This document shows positions 49,710 to 57,930 of a stretch of 64,000 bases of DNA, one piece after another. A model generated the notes under the pieces. The model ran no database searches and was not told where the DNA came from. It saw only the letters and a program-made list of their open reading frames with translations. Origin of the DNA: Streptomyces antibioticus (lineage in GTDB: Bacteria > Actinomycetota > Actinomycetes > Streptomycetales > Streptomycetaceae); NCBI RefSeq assembly GCF_002019855.1, contig NZ_CM007717.1:5257798-5321797 (forward strand), given 5' to 3'. The translations under genes and the position numbers were made by a program. Position 1 is the stretch's first letter. Each line of letters starts with the position of its first letter.

Positions 49710-50987
49710 ATGGCACTTCTCGTCGTCCTCTTCGTCCTGCTCGCCCTCGCCGTCCTGGTCGCGGCCAACTGGTACCTGTGGCGACGGCTGTTCCGCGACA
49801 CCACCGCCCGCCCGGGACCCGTGCGGCGCGGCGGCGCCGTGCTGATCGGCGGCGGCTGGGCCCTGGCGATCGGCGCGCTGGTCGCCGAGCGCGCGGGCGC
49901 GCCGTTCTGGCTCCAGCGCACGCTGGCCTGGCCCGGCTTCCTGTGGCTGGCCCTCTCCATCTACCTGCTGCTCGGCGTGGTCGTGGGCGAGGCGGTACGG
50001 CCCGTGCTGCGGCGCGTGCTGGAACGGCGGGCGGCCCGCGCCGCCGAGCCGGCCGCCGTACCGGAGCGCGAGCCGGTCCCGGTCCCCGCGAAGGCGAAGC
50101 CGGAGCCGGCGAAGGGGGAGGCGGCGAAGGGGCAGGCACAGGACCCGCCGCCCGCTCCCGCCCCCTCCCGTCGGCTGTTCGTCTCCCGGGTGGTCGGCGG
50201 CGCGGCGGCCGCGGCGGCCGTCGGCACGGTCGGCTACGGCACCTACGGCGTCCTGCGCGGCCCGGGCGTCAAGCGGGTCACCGTCCCGCTGGCCAAGCTC
50301 CCGCGCGCCGCCCACGGCTACCGGATCGCCGTCGTCAGCGACATCCACCTCGGGCCGGTGCTCGGCCGGGGCTTCGCGCAGAAGGTCGTCGACACGATCA
50401 ACGCCACCCAGCCCGACCTGATCGCGGTCGTCGGTGACCTGGTCGACGGCAGTGTGAAGGACCTCGGCCCGGCCGCCGCCCCGCTCGCCGGGCTGAAGGC
50501 ACGGCACGGCAGCTACTTCGTCACCGGCAACCACGAGTACTTCTCCGGCGCCGAGCAGTGGGTCGAGGAGGTACGGCGCCTCGGCCTGCTCCCCCTGGAG
50601 AACGCCCGCACGGAGCTGCCCTGGTTCGACCTCGCCGGGGTCAACGACATCGCGGGCGAGAGCGAGGGCCTCGGCCCCGACTTCACCCGCGCGCTCGGCG
50701 ACCGGGACCCGGCACGCGCGTGCGTGCTCCTCGCCCACCAGCCCGTCCAGATCCACGACGCGGTACGCCACGGCGTCGACCTCCAGCTCTCCGGCCACAC
50801 CCACGGCGGCCAGCTCTGGCCCGGCAACCTGTTCGCGGCGGCCGCGAACCCCACCCTGGCCGGTCTGGAACGCCACGGCGACACCCAGCTCTACGTCACC
50901 CGAGGCGCCGGCGCCTGGGGCCCACCGACCCGCGTGGGCGCCCCGTCCGACATCACGGTGATCGAACTGGCCTCCCGGCGGGCGTGA
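49710..50987 (+). CDS. Membrane-anchored metallophosphoesterase
   Basis: 425 residues. Two or three N-terminal membrane helices (1-20, about 45-60, 70-95), a Pro/Ala/Lys/Glu-rich linker and another hydrophobic segment (about 160-180) precede the calcineurin-like domain. Metal ligands: SDIHLGP (DxH), GDLVDGS, GNHEYFSG and GHTHGGQLWPG. Such enzymes cleave phosphoesters at or near the membrane; the substrate is unknown. The stop abuts the stop of the convergent TetR gene with no gap. Confidence 0.9.
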   Translation: MALLVVLFVLLALAVLVAANWYLWRRLFRDTTARPGPVRRGGAVLIGGGWALAIGALVAERAGAPFWLQRTLAWPGFLWLALSIYLLLGVVVGEAVRPVLRRVLERRAARAAEPAAVPEREPVPVPAKAKPEPAKGEAAKGQAQDPPPAPAPSRRLFVSRVVGGAAAAAAVGTVGYGTYGVLRGPGVKRVTVPLAKLPRAAHGYRIAVVSDIHLGPVLGRGFAQKVVDTINATQPDLIAVVGDLVDGSVKDLGPAAAPLAGLKARHGSYFVTGNHEYFSGAEQWVEEVRRLGLLPLENARTELPWFDLAGVNDIAGESEGLGPDFTRALGDRDPARACVLLAHQPVQIHDAVRHGVDLQLSGHTHGGQLWPGNLFAAAANPTLAGLERHGDTQLYVTRGAGAWGPPTRVGAPSDITVIELASRRA

Positions 50988-51770
50988 CTACTTCTTCTTC
51001 GGCGTGGCCGGGTCCGGCAGGGCGTTGGTCATGCCGGGGAGGAAGTCGGTGAAGAGTTCGTGGATCTCCAGGACCAGGGGGCGCAGGACGCGGAAGCGGG
51101 CCAGGGAGACGCCTCGGGCGGTGAGGCGGGCGCCGCGGCCGGCGAGGCGGTAGCTGCGTTCGCGGTCCTCCGTGCGGTCGTAGATCCAGTACATGACCAG
51201 GCCCATCTGGGCGAGCCACATCAACTCGGGGAGCACCTCCCGCAGTTCCTCCGGCACCTTCGCCTTGGAACCGGCGAGCACCTCCCGGTGGACGGCGATC
51301 GCCTCCTCGCGCGCGTGCTCCGACTCCGCCGAGAAGGGGCTGAGCGGGCTGTCCGGGTCGGCGGCGTTCTTGAAGAACTGCACGGCGAACTCGTGGTACG
51401 GCTTCGCCACGTCCAGCCAGGTGCGCAGCACGCCCGCCATGCGTGCCTCCAGGCTGGTCTCCCGCGCCAGGATGTCCCGGACCGCCTCGCGGTGTTCGGC
51501 GGCGAGACGGTCGTAGAACCCCTGGATCAGCCATTCCTTGCCGGCGAAGTAGTAGTAGGCGTTCCCCACGGAGACGCCCGCCTCCTTGGCGATGGCCCGC
51601 ATCGTCGTCTTGTCGTAGCCGCGCTCCTGGAACAGCCGCATGGCCGTCTCCAGGATCAGGGCGCGGGTCTGTTCCGACTTGGACGCGGGCGACGCCTCGG
51701 AGGGCCCGGCCGGGGGCGGGGGAGCGGCCTCGGCGGGGCCGTCGTGGTCGGCGGAGTTGTTGGCGGACAC
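50988..51770 (-). CDS. TetR-family transcriptional regulator
   Basis: 260 residues from GTG 51770. After a Pro/Ala-rich tail, the HTH (about 30-78) reads RALILETAMRLFQERGYDKT then TMRAIAKEAGVSVGNAYYYF. The ligand domain is all-helical. It lies 10 nt after the DCC-protein gene in a three-gene unit whose upstream region contains two TTGAAC-type palindromes, so it most likely represses its own operon. The ligand is unknown; related operators occur with lipid-responsive TetR proteins. Confidence 0.9.
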   Translation of the reverse strand: MSANNSADHDGPAEAAPPPPAGPSEASPASKSEQTRALILETAMRLFQERGYDKTTMRAIAKEAGVSVGNAYYYFAGKEWLIQGFYDRLAAEHREAVRDILARETSLEARMAGVLRTWLDVAKPYHEFAVQFFKNAADPDSPLSPFSAESEHAREEAIAVHREVLAGSKAKVPEELREVLPELMWLAQMGLVMYWIYDRTEDRERSYRLAGRGARLTARGVSLARFRVLRPLVLEIHELFTDFLPGMTNALPDPATPKKK

Positions 51771-51780
51771 GGACGAGAGC

Positions 51781-52308
51781 CTAACCAGTGGAGCAGGACC
51801 CGTCGGCACAGGCGGGCGGGGTGTACGTCCAGCCCGCGCGCGGGTCGTAGGACCAGCCGTCCGCGGCGCGGTACGAGCGCCCGCCCCACCCCGCGGCCCG
51901 CGCCCCGCCGTACGCCCCGCGCCACTTGGCGGCCGCGAGCACCGCGCCCTTGGCCAGCTTCGCCCCGGCGGGGGTGCTCAGCCGGTGGGCCAGCGGGCGG
52001 TGCGCGCGCAGCGCCCACAGGGTGACGATCCAGGCGGCCGCGCCCCGGTAGACCTGGCCCGCGTCACCGACGACGGTGATCTCCTCCAGCGTGGCGCGGT
52101 GGTCCAGGCCGGGGAAGCGGGCCCGGGCCCGGTCGGAGCCGGCCGGGACCAGGTCCAGCGGCACGAGCTGCGGCTGGCGGTTCAGCCAGTCCCGCACGAA
52201 GACGCACAGCTCGCAGCCGGCGTCGTAGAGGACGGTGAGCCGGCGGACCGGGACGCGCGCGGCGCCCCGGTCCGGCGTGGCCCGCGGTCGGGCGGCCACG
52301 GTGCTCAC
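51781..52308 (-). CDS. DCC/DUF393 family thiol-disulfide oxidoreductase-like protein
   Basis: 175 residues. The DxxCxxC signature (LYDAGCELCVFVRDWLNRQP, near 27-46) defines the DCC family. A helical middle ends in a Gly/Trp/Tyr-rich tail (about 130-175) with two more cysteines (PPACADGSCSTG). GTG 52308 overlaps the stop of the upstream membrane protein gene (GTGA). The CxxC suggests redox chemistry; no partner is known. Confidence 0.82.
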   Translation of the reverse strand: MSTVAARPRATPDRGAARVPVRRLTVLYDAGCELCVFVRDWLNRQPQLVPLDLVPAGSDRARARFPGLDHRATLEEITVVGDAGQVYRGAAAWIVTLWALRAHRPLAHRLSTPAGAKLAKGAVLAAAKWRGAYGGARAAGWGGRSYRAADGWSYDPRAGWTYTPPACADGSCSTG

Positions 52309-52724
52309 GCCCCGGCCGACGGGGCTGCCGACGGCGCGGCCCAGCCCTGCGGGGCGACCGGCGGGATCTGCTCCCGCTCCATGACCCCGCGCCGCCGGAT
52401 CCGGTTGAGCACGTACACATTGCCCAGGTGCATCACGCCGAGCACCAGCAGCACCACACCCAGCTTGGTCGAGAGGGCCTCGAAGACGCCGCGGGTGTCC
52501 TTGATGGTGTCGTCGCCGCTCAGATAGAGGGCGACGAAGCCGAGGTTGACGAGGTAGAAGCCGACCACCAGGAGGTGGTTGACGGCGTCGGCGAGCTTCT
52601 CGTTGCCCTGGAGCACATCGGCCAGGAAGACCCGGCCGTTGCGGCTGAGGGTGCGCGCGACCCAGATCGTCAGCGCGATGCTGACGACCAGGTAGATGAC
52701 GTAGGCGATGACCGTGCGGTCCAT
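52305..52724 (-). CDS. Small membrane protein, first gene of the TetR operon
   Basis: 139 residues from ATG 52724 (GGTGGGG upstream). Three membrane helices (VIAYVIYLVVSIALTIWVAR; HLLVVGFYLVNLGFVALYLS; LGVVLLVLGVMHLGNVYVLN) and a short Pro/Ala-rich tail. Operon with the DCC and TetR genes; function unknown. Confidence 0.82.
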   Translation of the reverse strand: MDRTVIAYVIYLVVSIALTIWVARTLSRNGRVFLADVLQGNEKLADAVNHLLVVGFYLVNLGFVALYLSGDDTIKDTRGVFEALSTKLGVVLLVLGVMHLGNVYVLNRIRRRGVMEREQIPPVAPQGWAAPSAAPSAGA

Positions 52725-52735
52725 GTTCCCCACCT

Positions 52736-52753
52736 TTTCGAACGCGTTCAAAA
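52736..52753. promoter_or_regulatory. TetR-type operator 1
   Basis: TTTCGAAC-GC-GTTCAAAA: an inverted repeat with GAAC/GTTC core and one mismatch in the arms. It lies 11 nt upstream of the first gene of the TetR operon. Confidence 0.6.
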
Positions 52754-52782
52754 CGCTGACAGGGATGACTGTAGCGCTGCTT

Positions 52783-52796
52783 TTGAACGTGTTCAA
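52783..52796. promoter_or_regulatory. TetR-type operator 2
   Basis: TTGAAC-GT-GTTCAA, a perfect inverted repeat with the same core as operator 1, centred 45 bp away (about four helical turns). The pair suggests cooperative repression. It lies between the TetR operon and the upstream VOC gene, whose 3' end is 22 nt away. Confidence 0.65.
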
Positions 52797-52817
52797 CTGG
52801 GGGTCATGGGACCTGCG

Positions 52818-53228
52818 TCACGGCCGGCGGCCCAACTCCGGCCGTTTCGTGTAGTCCGTGAACCCGACGACGTTGCCCCACGGGTCGGCGACCTCGACCG
52901 TCCAGCCCGTCGCCACCGAGAACGGCGCGTCGAGCGGCGCGATGCCCGCCTCGGCCAGCCGTCGTGCCGCCACGCGCGCGTCCGGCACCTCCAGCCACAC
53001 CCGCGGCGACGGCCAGGGCGGCGGCCGGTGTCCCATCCCGTCCTCGTGTCTGAGCAGGATCCCCGGGGTCTCGCCCCCCACCCTCAGCAGCGCGATCCCG
53101 GCCTCGTCGAAATGGAACGCCACCGCGAACCCGGCCCGCTCGTAGAACCCGACGGCCTCCCCGAGGTCCCCGACGGGCAGCACCACATTGTCGAAACCGA
53201 GCAGCTCGTACGAAAGATCGTCTGACAT
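52818..53228 (-). CDS. VOC (glyoxalase/dioxygenase fold) family protein
   Basis: 136 residues from ATG 53228. Two beta-alpha-beta-beta-beta modules: YELLGFDNVVLPVGDLGEAV then GFYERAGFAVAFHF, and the second with VWLEVPDARVAARRL and VEVADPWGNVVGFTDY (the final EVxDPxGN is the usual metal/ligand side). VOC proteins include glyoxalases, dioxygenases and antibiotic-binding proteins; the substrate is unknown. A 6-bp inverted repeat overlaps its start codon. Confidence 0.85.
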   Translation of the reverse strand: MSDDLSYELLGFDNVVLPVGDLGEAVGFYERAGFAVAFHFDEAGIALLRVGGETPGILLRHEDGMGHRPPPWPSPRVWLEVPDARVAARRLAEAGIAPLDAPFSVATGWTVEVADPWGNVVGFTDYTKRPELGRRP

Positions 53229-53369
53229 GCCGTCAGATATTAGGCGCGGGGGCCCGGAAAACAGGTCAAGGGCACCCCGGTCTGCGCGTGGCGGGATTTC
53301 TGCTGCAAGATGGCATGCGCCCATCTCACCTATGGATGATCCGATCGACAGACTTCGGGGGAACTCGCC

Positions 53370-53870
53370 TTGTCCGAAACGCCACAGCAGCCCCAGCCCC
53401 AGGACCCGCACTCCCAGGGACCTCAGCCCCAGGGACCGCAGCCTCAGCCCCAGCCCGGCTACGGCTACCCCGGCGGGGGCCCGCAGGACGCGACCCAGCC
53501 CGGCTACCCCGGCCCCTACGGGTATCCCCAGCCCGGCCAGCCGCCGTACCCCGGCTACGGCCAGCCCGGTTACGGACAGCCCGGTTACGGCTACGTACCC
53601 CCCGGCACCTTCACCGGCGACCCCCAGGCCCCCTACGGGTACGACCCGCTGGGCCGTCCCTACTCCGACAAGTCGAAGGTCGTCGCGGGCGTGCTCCAGC
53701 TCACCCTGGGCACCCTCGGCGTCGGCCGCTTCTACATCGGCCATGTCGGCATCGGCCTCGCCCAGCTCTTCACCTGCGGCGGCCTCGGCATCTGGGCGCT
53801 GATCGACGGCATCATGATGCTGGTCAGCGACAGCACGACCGACAGCGACGGGCGGGTCCTGCGTGGCTGA
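53370..53870 (+). CDS. TM2 domain protein with Pro/Gln/Gly-rich N-terminus
   Basis: 166 residues from TTG 53370 (GGGGGAA upstream). Residues 1-85 are Pro/Gln/Gly/Tyr repeats (PQGPQPQ; GQPGYG). The TM2 domain follows: DPLGRPYSDKSKVVAGVLQL, GTLGVGRFYIGHVGIGLAQL, CGGLGIWALIDGIMM. Two helices with a conserved turn; function of bacterial TM2 proteins is unclear. The downstream DUF2752 gene overlaps by 8 nt, and a second TM2 gene with a near-identical domain follows. Confidence 0.87.
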   Translation: MSETPQQPQPQDPHSQGPQPQGPQPQPQPGYGYPGGGPQDATQPGYPGPYGYPQPGQPPYPGYGQPGYGQPGYGYVPPGTFTGDPQAPYGYDPLGRPYSDKSKVVAGVLQLTLGTLGVGRFYIGHVGIGLAQLFTCGGLGIWALIDGIMMLVSDSTTDSDGRVLRG

Positions 53871-54282
53871 CGCCGGGCGCCTCTCCGTGAGGTGCCCGGC
53901 CGTCCTGCGGCACCCGGCGGCGGCCCCCCTCGCGGTGCTCGCCGCGGGTGCGGCCGGCTCCGCGTATCTGTACGCCACCGACCCGCACGCGTCCGGGCAC
54001 TGGCTCCCGCGGTGCCCGTTCCGGCTGGTCACCGGTCTGCTCTGCCCCGCCTGCGGCGGCACCCGCATGGTGTACGACCTGATGCACGGTCACTTCGCCC
54101 AGGCGTGGCTGGACAACCGGGTCCTGCTGCTCGCCTCGCCGTTCGCCCTCGCGCTGTTGGCCCGCTGGGCGTGGGAGGGGCTGCGCGGGCGCGTCTGGCG
54201 GCCGCGTCTGGGGACGAGGGGAGTGGCCGTCGTCCTCGGGATCGCGGTGGCATGGACGGTGCTGAGGAACGTTGTTGGCTGA
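53863..54282 (+). CDS. DUF2752 family membrane protein
   Basis: 139 residues from GTG 53863. CPFRLVTGLLCPACGGTRMV is the DUF2752 hallmark (CPxxxxTGxxCPxCGxTR). Three membrane helices (about 18-38, 85-105, 118-137). Often linked to TM2 genes in actinobacteria; function unknown. Confidence 0.87.
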   Translation: MADAGRLSVRCPAVLRHPAAAPLAVLAAGAAGSAYLYATDPHASGHWLPRCPFRLVTGLLCPACGGTRMVYDLMHGHFAQAWLDNRVLLLASPFALALLARWAWEGLRGRVWRPRLGTRGVAVVLGIAVAWTVLRNVVG

Positions 54283-54498
54283 TTTTGATCACGGATCAGG
54301 AACAATGGATCATCTCCCCTCCCTTTTTTCCCTCTGCTTTACCTAGGCTCACCAGTCACAGGGGGGATGTCCTGGCACGGCGGAGCTGTGCGAGGGCGTC
54401 GGTCGGCAGCGGCGGACATGGGTCGACGCGCGTTTTCGCGACGTCACCACGTCCCTCCTGGACTCCCCGTTCCGACATGCAGCACAGGAGCAGTAGCC
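54283..54498. other. Intergenic region upstream of the second TM2 gene
   Basis: 216 bp. It contains GATCA repeats (54293-54312), a pyrimidine tract with TTTTTT (about 54318-54336) and CTTTACCTAGGCT (54337-54349), in which TAGGCT could be a -10 hexamer. The start ATG 54499 has CAGGAG at 54485-54490. Confidence 0.4.
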
Positions 54499-54762
54499 AT
54501 GACCGTCCCCACCCCGCAGGCCCCCTACGGCGTCGACCCGCTGGGCCGCCCGTACTCCGACAAGTCCAAGATCGTCGCCGGTATCCTCCAGCTCTTCCTG
54601 GGCACCCTGGGCATCGGACGCTTCTACGTCGGCTCCGTCGGCGTGGGCGTCGCCCAGCTCCTCACCTGCGGCGGCCTCGGCTTCTGGGCCCTGATCGACG
54701 GCATCCTGTTCCTCACCAGCAACGACCGCACCGACAAGGAAGGCCGCATCCTCCGCGGCTGA
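54499..54762 (+). CDS. TM2 domain protein, minimal
   Basis: 87 residues, essentially only the TM2 domain (DPLGRPYSDKSKIVAGILQL, GTLGIGRFYVGSVGVGVAQL, CGGLGFWALIDGILFL). About 75-80% identical by eye to the TM2 part of the protein encoded at 53370, pointing to duplication followed by gain or loss of the repeat-rich N-terminus. It has its own ribosome-binding site and leader. Terminated by two hairpins shared with the convergent sdh operon. Confidence 0.87.
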   Translation: MTVPTPQAPYGVDPLGRPYSDKSKIVAGILQLFLGTLGIGRFYVGSVGVGVAQLLTCGGLGFWALIDGILFLTSNDRTDKEGRILRG

Positions 54763-54781
54763 CCTCCCCGGGTGGCAACCC

Positions 54782-54816
54782 CTTCGCCCCGCCGATCACC
54801 GATCGGCGGGGCGAAG
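54782..54816 (+). terminator. Terminator of the TM2 gene
   Basis: A 15-bp perfect stem (CTTCGCCCCGCCGAT, 54782-54796; ATCGGCGGGGCGAAG, 54802-54816) with a 5-nt loop, 20 nt after the stop. Confidence 0.85.
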
Positions 54817-54851
54817 TGCTGGGTGAGGCGTCGTCGACGCGCCTCGCACGC

Positions 54852-54889
54852 CGGAGGGCCCCGCTTCCGTGAGGAAACGGGGCCCTCCG
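54852..54889 (-). terminator. Terminator of the sdh operon
   Basis: A 12-bp perfect stem (CGGAGGGCCCCG, 54852-54863; CGGGGCCCTCCG, 54878-54889) with inner TTCC/GGAA pairs, 18 nt past the sdhB stop. With the preceding hairpin it insulates convergent transcripts. Confidence 0.82.
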
Positions 54890-54907
54890 AGGGGTACCGG
54901 GAAGAAC

Positions 54908-55669
54908 TCAGAAGCGGCGCGTGATCAGCGCTCGCTTCACCTCCTGGATGGCCTTCGTGACCTCGATGCCGCGCGGGCAGGCGTCCGTGCAGTTGAAGGT
55001 CGTGCGGCAGCGCCAGACGCCGTCGCGGTCGTTGAGGATCTCCAGGCGCTGCTCGCCCGCCTCGTCACGGCTGTCGAAGATGAAGCGGTGCGCGTTGACG
55101 ATCGCGGCCGGGCCGAAGTACTGCCCGTCGTTCCAGAAGACCGGGCAGGACGACGTGCACGCGGCGCACAGGATGCACTTGGTGGTGTCGTCGAAGCGCT
55201 CGCGGTCCTCGGCGGTCTGGAGACGCTCGCGCGTGGGCTCGTTCGTCTCCTTGGTGATGAGGAACGGCATGACGTCCCGGTACGCCTGGAAGAACGGCTC
55301 CATGTCGACGACCAGGTCCTTCAGGACCGTCAGGCCCTTGATGGGCTCGACCGTGATCGGCTTCTCGGGGTTGATGTCCTTGATCAGCGTCTTGCACGCG
55401 AGGCGGTTCTTGCCGTTGATCCGCATCGCGTCCGAACCGCAGATCCCGTGGGCGCAGGAGCGGCGGAACGTCAGCGTGCCGTCCATGTCCCACTTGATCT
55501 TGTGGAGACCGTCGAGGACGCGCTCCTTGGGGTCCAGTTCGAGCTGGAAGTCCTCCCACGTCGCGTCGGCCGACACCTCGGGGTTGAAGCGGCGGACGCG
55601 GAAGGTGACGGTGATGTACGGGGAGGCCGCGGCCTCCGCCTCGACCTTGTCCAGAACGGGGGTTGCCAT
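54908..55669 (-). CDS. sdhB: Succinate dehydrogenase iron-sulfur subunit
   Basis: 253 residues. The N-terminal plant-ferredoxin-like domain binds the [2Fe-2S] cluster (RRSCAHGICGSDAM and later RLACKTLI). The C-terminal domain carries the other cluster cysteines (CILCAACTSSCP; CRTTFNCTDACPRGI). It passes electrons from SdhA flavin to the quinone site formed with SdhC/D. ATG 55669 shares one base with the sdhA stop. Confidence 0.97.
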   Translation of the reverse strand: MATPVLDKVEAEAAASPYITVTFRVRRFNPEVSADATWEDFQLELDPKERVLDGLHKIKWDMDGTLTFRRSCAHGICGSDAMRINGKNRLACKTLIKDINPEKPITVEPIKGLTVLKDLVVDMEPFFQAYRDVMPFLITKETNEPTRERLQTAEDRERFDDTTKCILCAACTSSCPVFWNDGQYFGPAAIVNAHRFIFDSRDEAGEQRLEILNDRDGVWRCRTTFNCTDACPRGIEVTKAIQEVKRALITRRF

Positions 55670-57423
55670 CAGTACTTACGCTCCATCGGCTGGTAGCGGG
55701 TCTGGACGACCGGCTTGTAGTCGAGACGGACAGTCTCGCTGCCGTCGTCGCCCACCTCGCGGTACGCCATGGTGTGGCGCATGAAGTTGACGTCGTCGCG
55801 GTTGGGGTAGTCCTCGCGGTAGTGACCGCCGCGGGACTCCTTGCGCGCCAGGGCGGAGACCGCCATGACCTCGGCCAGGTCGAGCAGGTTGCCCAGCTCG
55901 ATGGCCTCCAGCAGGTCGGTGTTGAACCGCCGGCCCTTGTCCTGGATCGAGACGTTCAGATAGCGCTCGCGCAGCTCGGCGATCTTCTCGACCGCCGTCT
56001 TGATCGTCTGCTCGGTGCGGAACACCATGACGTTGGCGTCCATGGTCTCCTGGAGCTCCTTGCGCAGCGTCGCCACCCGCTCGGTGCCGGTGGAGTTGCG
56101 CAGCCGCTCCACCTGGTCGACGACGAACTGCGCCGGGTTCTCCGGCAGCTCCACGTAGTCGGCCCGCTGGCTGTACTCCGCCGCCGCGATACCGGCCCGG
56201 CGGCCGAACACGTTGATGTCCAGGAGCGAGTTGGTGCCGAGGCGGTTGGCGCCGTGCACCGACACGCAGGCGACCTCGCCGGCCGCGTACAGGCCCGGGA
56301 CGACGGTGGAGTTGTCCGCCAGGACCTCACCCTCGACGTTGGTCGGGATGCCGCCCATGGCGTAGTGCGCGGTGGGCTGGATCGGGATCGGGTCCGTGTA
56401 GGGCTCGATGCCGAGGTAGGTCCGCGCGAACTCGGTGATGTCCGGGAGCTTGGCGTCGAGCTGCTCCGGCGGCAGGTGGGTGAGGTCGAGGTAGACGTGG
56501 TCGCCCTCGGGACCGCAGCCGCGGCCCTCACGGATCTCCGTGTAGATGGAGCGCGAGACGACGTCACGGGACGCGAGGTCCTTCATGACCGGCGCGTACT
56601 TCTCCATGAAGCGCTCGCCGTCCTTGTTGCGCAGGATGCCGCCCTCACCGCGGGCGCCCTCCGTCAGCAGGATGCCCATGCGCCAGATGCCGGTCGGGTG
56701 GAACTGGAAGAACTCCATGTCCTCCAGCGGCAGACCGCGCCGGTAGCAGGCGGCCTGGCCGTCACCGGTCAGGGTGTGCGCGTTGGAGGTCACCTTGAAG
56801 AACTTGCCGGTGCCGCCGGACGCGTAGATCACGGCCTTCGCCTGGAAGACGTGGATCTCGCCGGTGGCCAGCTCGTAGGCGACCACACCGGAGGACTTCT
56901 TGACGCCGTCGACCTCGGTGATGAGCTGGTCGAGGACGTAGAACTCGTTGAAGAACTCCACGCCCTCCTTCACGCAGTTCTGGTACAGCGTCTGGAGGAT
57001 CATGTGGCCGGTGCGGTCGGCCGCGTAGCAGGACCGGCGGACCGGGGCCTCGCCGTGGTTGCGGCTGTGACCGCCGAAGCGGCGCTGGTCGATGGTGCCG
57101 TTCGGGGTCCGGTTGAACGGCAGGCCCATCTTCTCCAGGTCGAGGACGGCGTCGATGGCCTCCTTCGCCAGGATCTCGGCGGCGTCCTGGTCGACCAGGT
57201 AGTCACCGCCCTTGACCGTGTCGAAGGTGTGCCACTCCCAGTTGTCCTCCTCCACGTTGGCGAGCGCGGCGGCCATGCCGCCCTGCGCGGCGCCCGTGTG
57301 GGAGCGGGTGGGGTACAGCTTGGTCAGCACCGCGGTGCGGCTGCGCTTCGTCGACTCGATGGCCGCGCGCATGCCCGCGCCGCCGGCGCCGACGATGACG
57401 GTGTCGTACTTGTGGATCTTCAT
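55669..57423 (-). CDS. sdhA: Succinate dehydrogenase flavoprotein subunit
   Basis: 584 residues. FAD loop VIVGAGGAGMRAAIESTKRS; flavin-linking His in RSHTGAAQGGMAAAL; fumarate/succinate site residues in FHPTGIW, GGHSRNHGEAPVRR and PIQPTAHYAMGGIPT; GEVACVSVHGANRLGTNSLL near 360. Catalyses succinate oxidation in the TCA cycle and respiratory chain. Nineteen nt separate it from sdhD. Confidence 0.97.
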   Translation of the reverse strand: MKIHKYDTVIVGAGGAGMRAAIESTKRSRTAVLTKLYPTRSHTGAAQGGMAAALANVEEDNWEWHTFDTVKGGDYLVDQDAAEILAKEAIDAVLDLEKMGLPFNRTPNGTIDQRRFGGHSRNHGEAPVRRSCYAADRTGHMILQTLYQNCVKEGVEFFNEFYVLDQLITEVDGVKKSSGVVAYELATGEIHVFQAKAVIYASGGTGKFFKVTSNAHTLTGDGQAACYRRGLPLEDMEFFQFHPTGIWRMGILLTEGARGEGGILRNKDGERFMEKYAPVMKDLASRDVVSRSIYTEIREGRGCGPEGDHVYLDLTHLPPEQLDAKLPDITEFARTYLGIEPYTDPIPIQPTAHYAMGGIPTNVEGEVLADNSTVVPGLYAAGEVACVSVHGANRLGTNSLLDINVFGRRAGIAAAEYSQRADYVELPENPAQFVVDQVERLRNSTGTERVATLRKELQETMDANVMVFRTEQTIKTAVEKIAELRERYLNVSIQDKGRRFNTDLLEAIELGNLLDLAEVMAVSALARKESRGGHYREDYPNRDDVNFMRHTMAYREVGDDGSETVRLDYKPVVQTRYQPMERKY

Positions 57424-57442
57424 GATTCTCGCAGCCCCGTGC

Positions 57443-57925
57443 CTAGCGGATGTTCGGGTCGAAGGTGAAGATCACCAGCGTGCCCAGCAGGATGGTGAAC
57501 ACCGTGGCGGTGTAGAGCAGGCCCTTGAGCCACAGCCGGGTGTTCGCGCGCTCCGCGTAGTCGTTGATGACCGTGCGCAGGCCGTTGGCGCCGTGCAGCA
57601 TCGCCAGCCACAGCATCAGCAGGTCCCAGACCTGCCAGAACGGGGACGCCCAGCGGCCGGCCACGAAGGCGAAGCCGATCTTGGAGACGCCGCCGTCCAG
57701 CACGAGCTGGATCAGCAGGTGCGTGATGACCAGGACGACCAGCAGGACGCCGGACAGCCGCATGAAGAGCCAGGCGGCCATCTCGAAGTTGCCGCGCGTG
57801 GTGCGCGGGGTCTTCTTGGTGCGCTGGCGCGGGGCCTCGATGACGGGCGCCGGGTTGTCGACGCCGTAGACCGGGCCGCCCTCGACGGGGCCGATCCCGG
57901 ACGCGGTGGTTTCAGTGGTGGCCAT
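57443..57925 (-). CDS. sdhD: Succinate dehydrogenase membrane anchor subunit
   Basis: 160 residues with a cytoplasmic N-terminus (about 1-45) and three membrane helices. The haem/quinone-side histidines are probably in VITHLLIQLVL and LAMLHGANGLRTVINDYAER. Works with SdhC to anchor SdhAB and reduce menaquinone. Five nt after sdhC. Confidence 0.9.
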   Translation of the reverse strand: MATTETTASGIGPVEGGPVYGVDNPAPVIEAPRQRTKKTPRTTRGNFEMAAWLFMRLSGVLLVVLVITHLLIQLVLDGGVSKIGFAFVAGRWASPFWQVWDLLMLWLAMLHGANGLRTVINDYAERANTRLWLKGLLYTATVFTILLGTLVIFTFDPNIR

Positions 57926-57930
57926 CGGTG

